Shown here: piece by piece, positions 62,608-64,000 of the stretch
Position numbering within the stretch: the first letter of the stretch is position 1
How the letters are laid out: each line of letters starts with the position of its first letter
Origin: Terriglobia bacterium
GTDB taxonomy: Bacteria > Acidobacteriota > Terriglobia > Terriglobales > Acidobacteriaceae
NCBI GenBank assembly: GCA_020073465.1
Contig: JAIQFC010000016.1
Coordinates: forward strand, 1-64,000
Direction of reading: 5' to 3'
DNA: 64,000 nucleotides
Program-made: the position numbers and the translations under genes
The notes under the pieces: model-generated
The model's database searches: none
What the model saw: the letters and a program-made list of their open reading frames with translations, nothing else
What the model was told of the DNA's origin: nothing

Positions 62608-64000
62608 TTGCATCGTCACAGAGCGCCGGCGACGGCTCTCTCGCTCGTCGTCTGCCTTCTGGCCTTGGTCCCAAGCGCACACGCCCTGGGCCAGAAGAGC
62701 TACATAGAAACCGTCCGCCGCCCCGGAAGCCTCATCATCGCGCATGGAAAGGCCTTGGCCACGATCTTTGTCGACAGCAATGACTATGCCGGGGTGGTTC
62801 GCGCCGCGCACGACCTCCAGGCAGACATCGCTCGTGTCACCGGCGGGACTCCCACAATCACAACTGAGTACAAAAAGCTCGGAACGAACGCAATCATCAT
62901 CGGTACAGTTGGCAAGAGCACGCTCATTGATCGCTTGATCGCCGAAAAGAAAATCGACGTCCTGTCCATCGCAGGCAAGTGGGAATCGTTTCTCATTCAG
63001 ACGGTGACGGATCCCTTGCCGGGCGTCAGTCGAGGGCTCGTCATTGCGGGCAGCGACAAACGAGGCACGATCTACGGCACCTACGATCTTTCCGAACAGA
63101 TCGGAGTGTCGCCGTGGTATTGGTGGGCCGATGTTCCCGTCCAGCACAAGGATGAGCTGTACGTAAAGCCTGGTCGATACTTGCAGGGTCCGCCCGCCGT
63201 CAAGTACCGCGGCATCTTTCTCAACGACGAGGCGCCAGCGCTCACGGGCTGGGTGAACGAGAAGTTCGGTGGCTACAACCACAACTTTTACGTGAAGGTT
63301 TTCGAACTTCTGCTGCGTTTGAAGGCCAACTATCTCTGGCCTGCGATGTGGAACAGCGCTTTCAATGAAGAGGATCCTTTAAATCCCAAACTTGCGGACG
63401 AGTACGGCATCGTGATGGGGACCTCGCACCACGAGCCCATGTTGCGAGCCCAGCAGGAATGGAAACGGCACGGCAAAGGTCCTTGGGGTTACTCCACAAA
63501 TGCAGAGGTGCTGCGGAATTTCTGGAAGGAGGGAGTCGAGCGCAACAAGAATTACGAGAGCATTCTCACGCTCGGCATGCGAGGAGATGGGGATTTGCCC
63601 ATGTCGGAGAAGGCGAACGTCGATTTGCTGGAAAAGATTGTCGCCGATCAACGGAAGATCATTGCGAGCTCCATCAATCCCAATCTGTCCGAAGTGCCCC
63701 AGGACTGGGCCCTCTACAAAGAGGTGCAGGAGTACTACGAGAAGGGCATGCGCGTTCCGGACGATGTGACCTTGCTGTGGTGCGACGACAATTGGGGCAA
63801 TGTCCGCCGACTGCCGACCCAGGACGAACGCAAACGCAGCGGCGGCGCCGGAATCTACTACCACTTCGACTACGTAGGCGGTCCCCGCTCCTACAAATGG
63901 CTCAACACGATTCCTATCACCAAAATCTGGGAGCAGATGAGTCTCGCCTACGAGTACGGAGCGGATCGCATCTGGGTCGTGAATGTGGGCGACTTGAAGC
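62608..64000 (+). CDS. GH115 family glycoside hydrolase (alpha-glucuronidase type), 3' end outside window
   Basis: The frame is open to the last base. From TTG 62608 the N-terminus is a signal peptide (MHRHRAPATALSLVVCLLAL). An earlier ATG 62413 in the same frame would read through a family D repeat, so 62608 is preferred. GH115 signatures: GTYDLSEQIGVSPWYWWADV, YRGIFLNDEAPALTGWVNEK, LLLRLKANYLWPAMWNSAFN, GTSHHEPM, LGMRGDGDLPM and LLWCDDNWGNVRRL. GH115 enzymes remove glucuronic acid from xylan side chains. 464 residues visible; the family is usually much longer. Confidence 0.9.
   Translation, partial: MHRHRAPATALSLVVCLLALVPSAHALGQKSYIETVRRPGSLIIAHGKALATIFVDSNDYAGVVRAAHDLQADIARVTGGTPTITTEYKKLGTNAIIIGTVGKSTLIDRLIAEKKIDVLSIAGKWESFLIQTVTDPLPGVSRGLVIAGSDKRGTIYGTYDLSEQIGVSPWYWWADVPVQHKDELYVKPGRYLQGPPAVKYRGIFLNDEAPALTGWVNEKFGGYNHNFYVKVFELLLRLKANYLWPAMWNSAFNEEDPLNPKLADEYGIVMGTSHHEPMLRAQQEWKRHGKGPWGYSTNAEVLRNFWKEGVERNKNYESILTLGMRGDGDLPMSEKANVDLLEKIVADQRKIIASSINPNLSEVPQDWALYKEVQEYYEKGMRVPDDVTLLWCDDNWGNVRRLPTQDERKRSGGAGIYYHFDYVGGPRSYKWLNTIPITKIWEQMSLAYEYGADRIWVVNVGDLK

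Overview
The window looks like chromosomal DNA of a soil-type Acidobacteriota (Terriglobia/Koribacter-like). The basis is high GC, frequent GTG/TTG starts, a VWFA-related secreted protein, paired CRTAC1-type ASPIC/UnbV proteins, DUF4097 and ECF sigma modules, a large secreted glycosidase set, and short palindromic repeats in most intergenic gaps. The taxon is inferred from gene content only; there is no rRNA or tRNA in the window.

Layout. 0-0.9 kb: end of a ribosomal protein operon (rpsR partial, rplI). 1.1-5.3 kb: an envelope-stress style module of ECF sigma, zinc-finger/HEAT anti-sigma candidate, DUF4097 protein and two-PDZ protein. 5.4-14.2 kb: a GAF-GAF-GGDEF cyclase, recG, cobO, accD, folC and plsC. 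14.3-16.3 kb: a second ECF sigma overlapping a three-VOC-domain protein. 16.3-17.9 kb: a DNA methyltransferase with an unknown partner ORF, a candidate restriction-modification pair. 18.1-26 kb: thrS, a papain-like peptidase facing a chagasin-type inhibitor, then tilS-hpt-ftsH. 26-41 kb: mixed housekeeping and accessory genes, including aldo/keto reductase, a selenocysteine-containing selD, amidohydrolase, pmbA/tldD, a RecB-nuclease-like orphan, a truncated UvrC homologue, a DnaC-like ATPase and HU. 40.9-64 kb: a carbohydrate region with GH130-like, two CRTAC1 proteins, an MGH1-like glycosidase, GH13, GH116, FucP-type and other MFS transporters, a LacI regulator, VWA and TPR proteins, and a GH115 running off the end.

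The strongest observations are these. (1) selD is longer than its uninterrupted frame: an in-frame UGA at codon 18 sits at the catalytic position and is followed by a bacterial-SECIS-like hairpin. (2) A papain-like cysteine peptidase and a chagasin-family cysteine-peptidase inhibitor, both without signal peptides, are convergent neighbours. (3) Several families of dispersed palindromic repeats fill the intergenic regions and have also entered reading frames (folC, selD, probably recG) or supply protein ends (PmbA, the UvrC homologue, the 35.1-kb orphan, the 46-kb glycosidase, possibly GH115). (4) The methyltransferase partner ORF and the RecB-like orphan have no function I recognise.

The carbohydrate genes plausibly cooperate in uptake and breakdown of plant or microbial polysaccharide. 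A sequence fitting the LacI-family operator core lies between the divergent GH116 and FucP genes, and a LacI regulator follows FucP.
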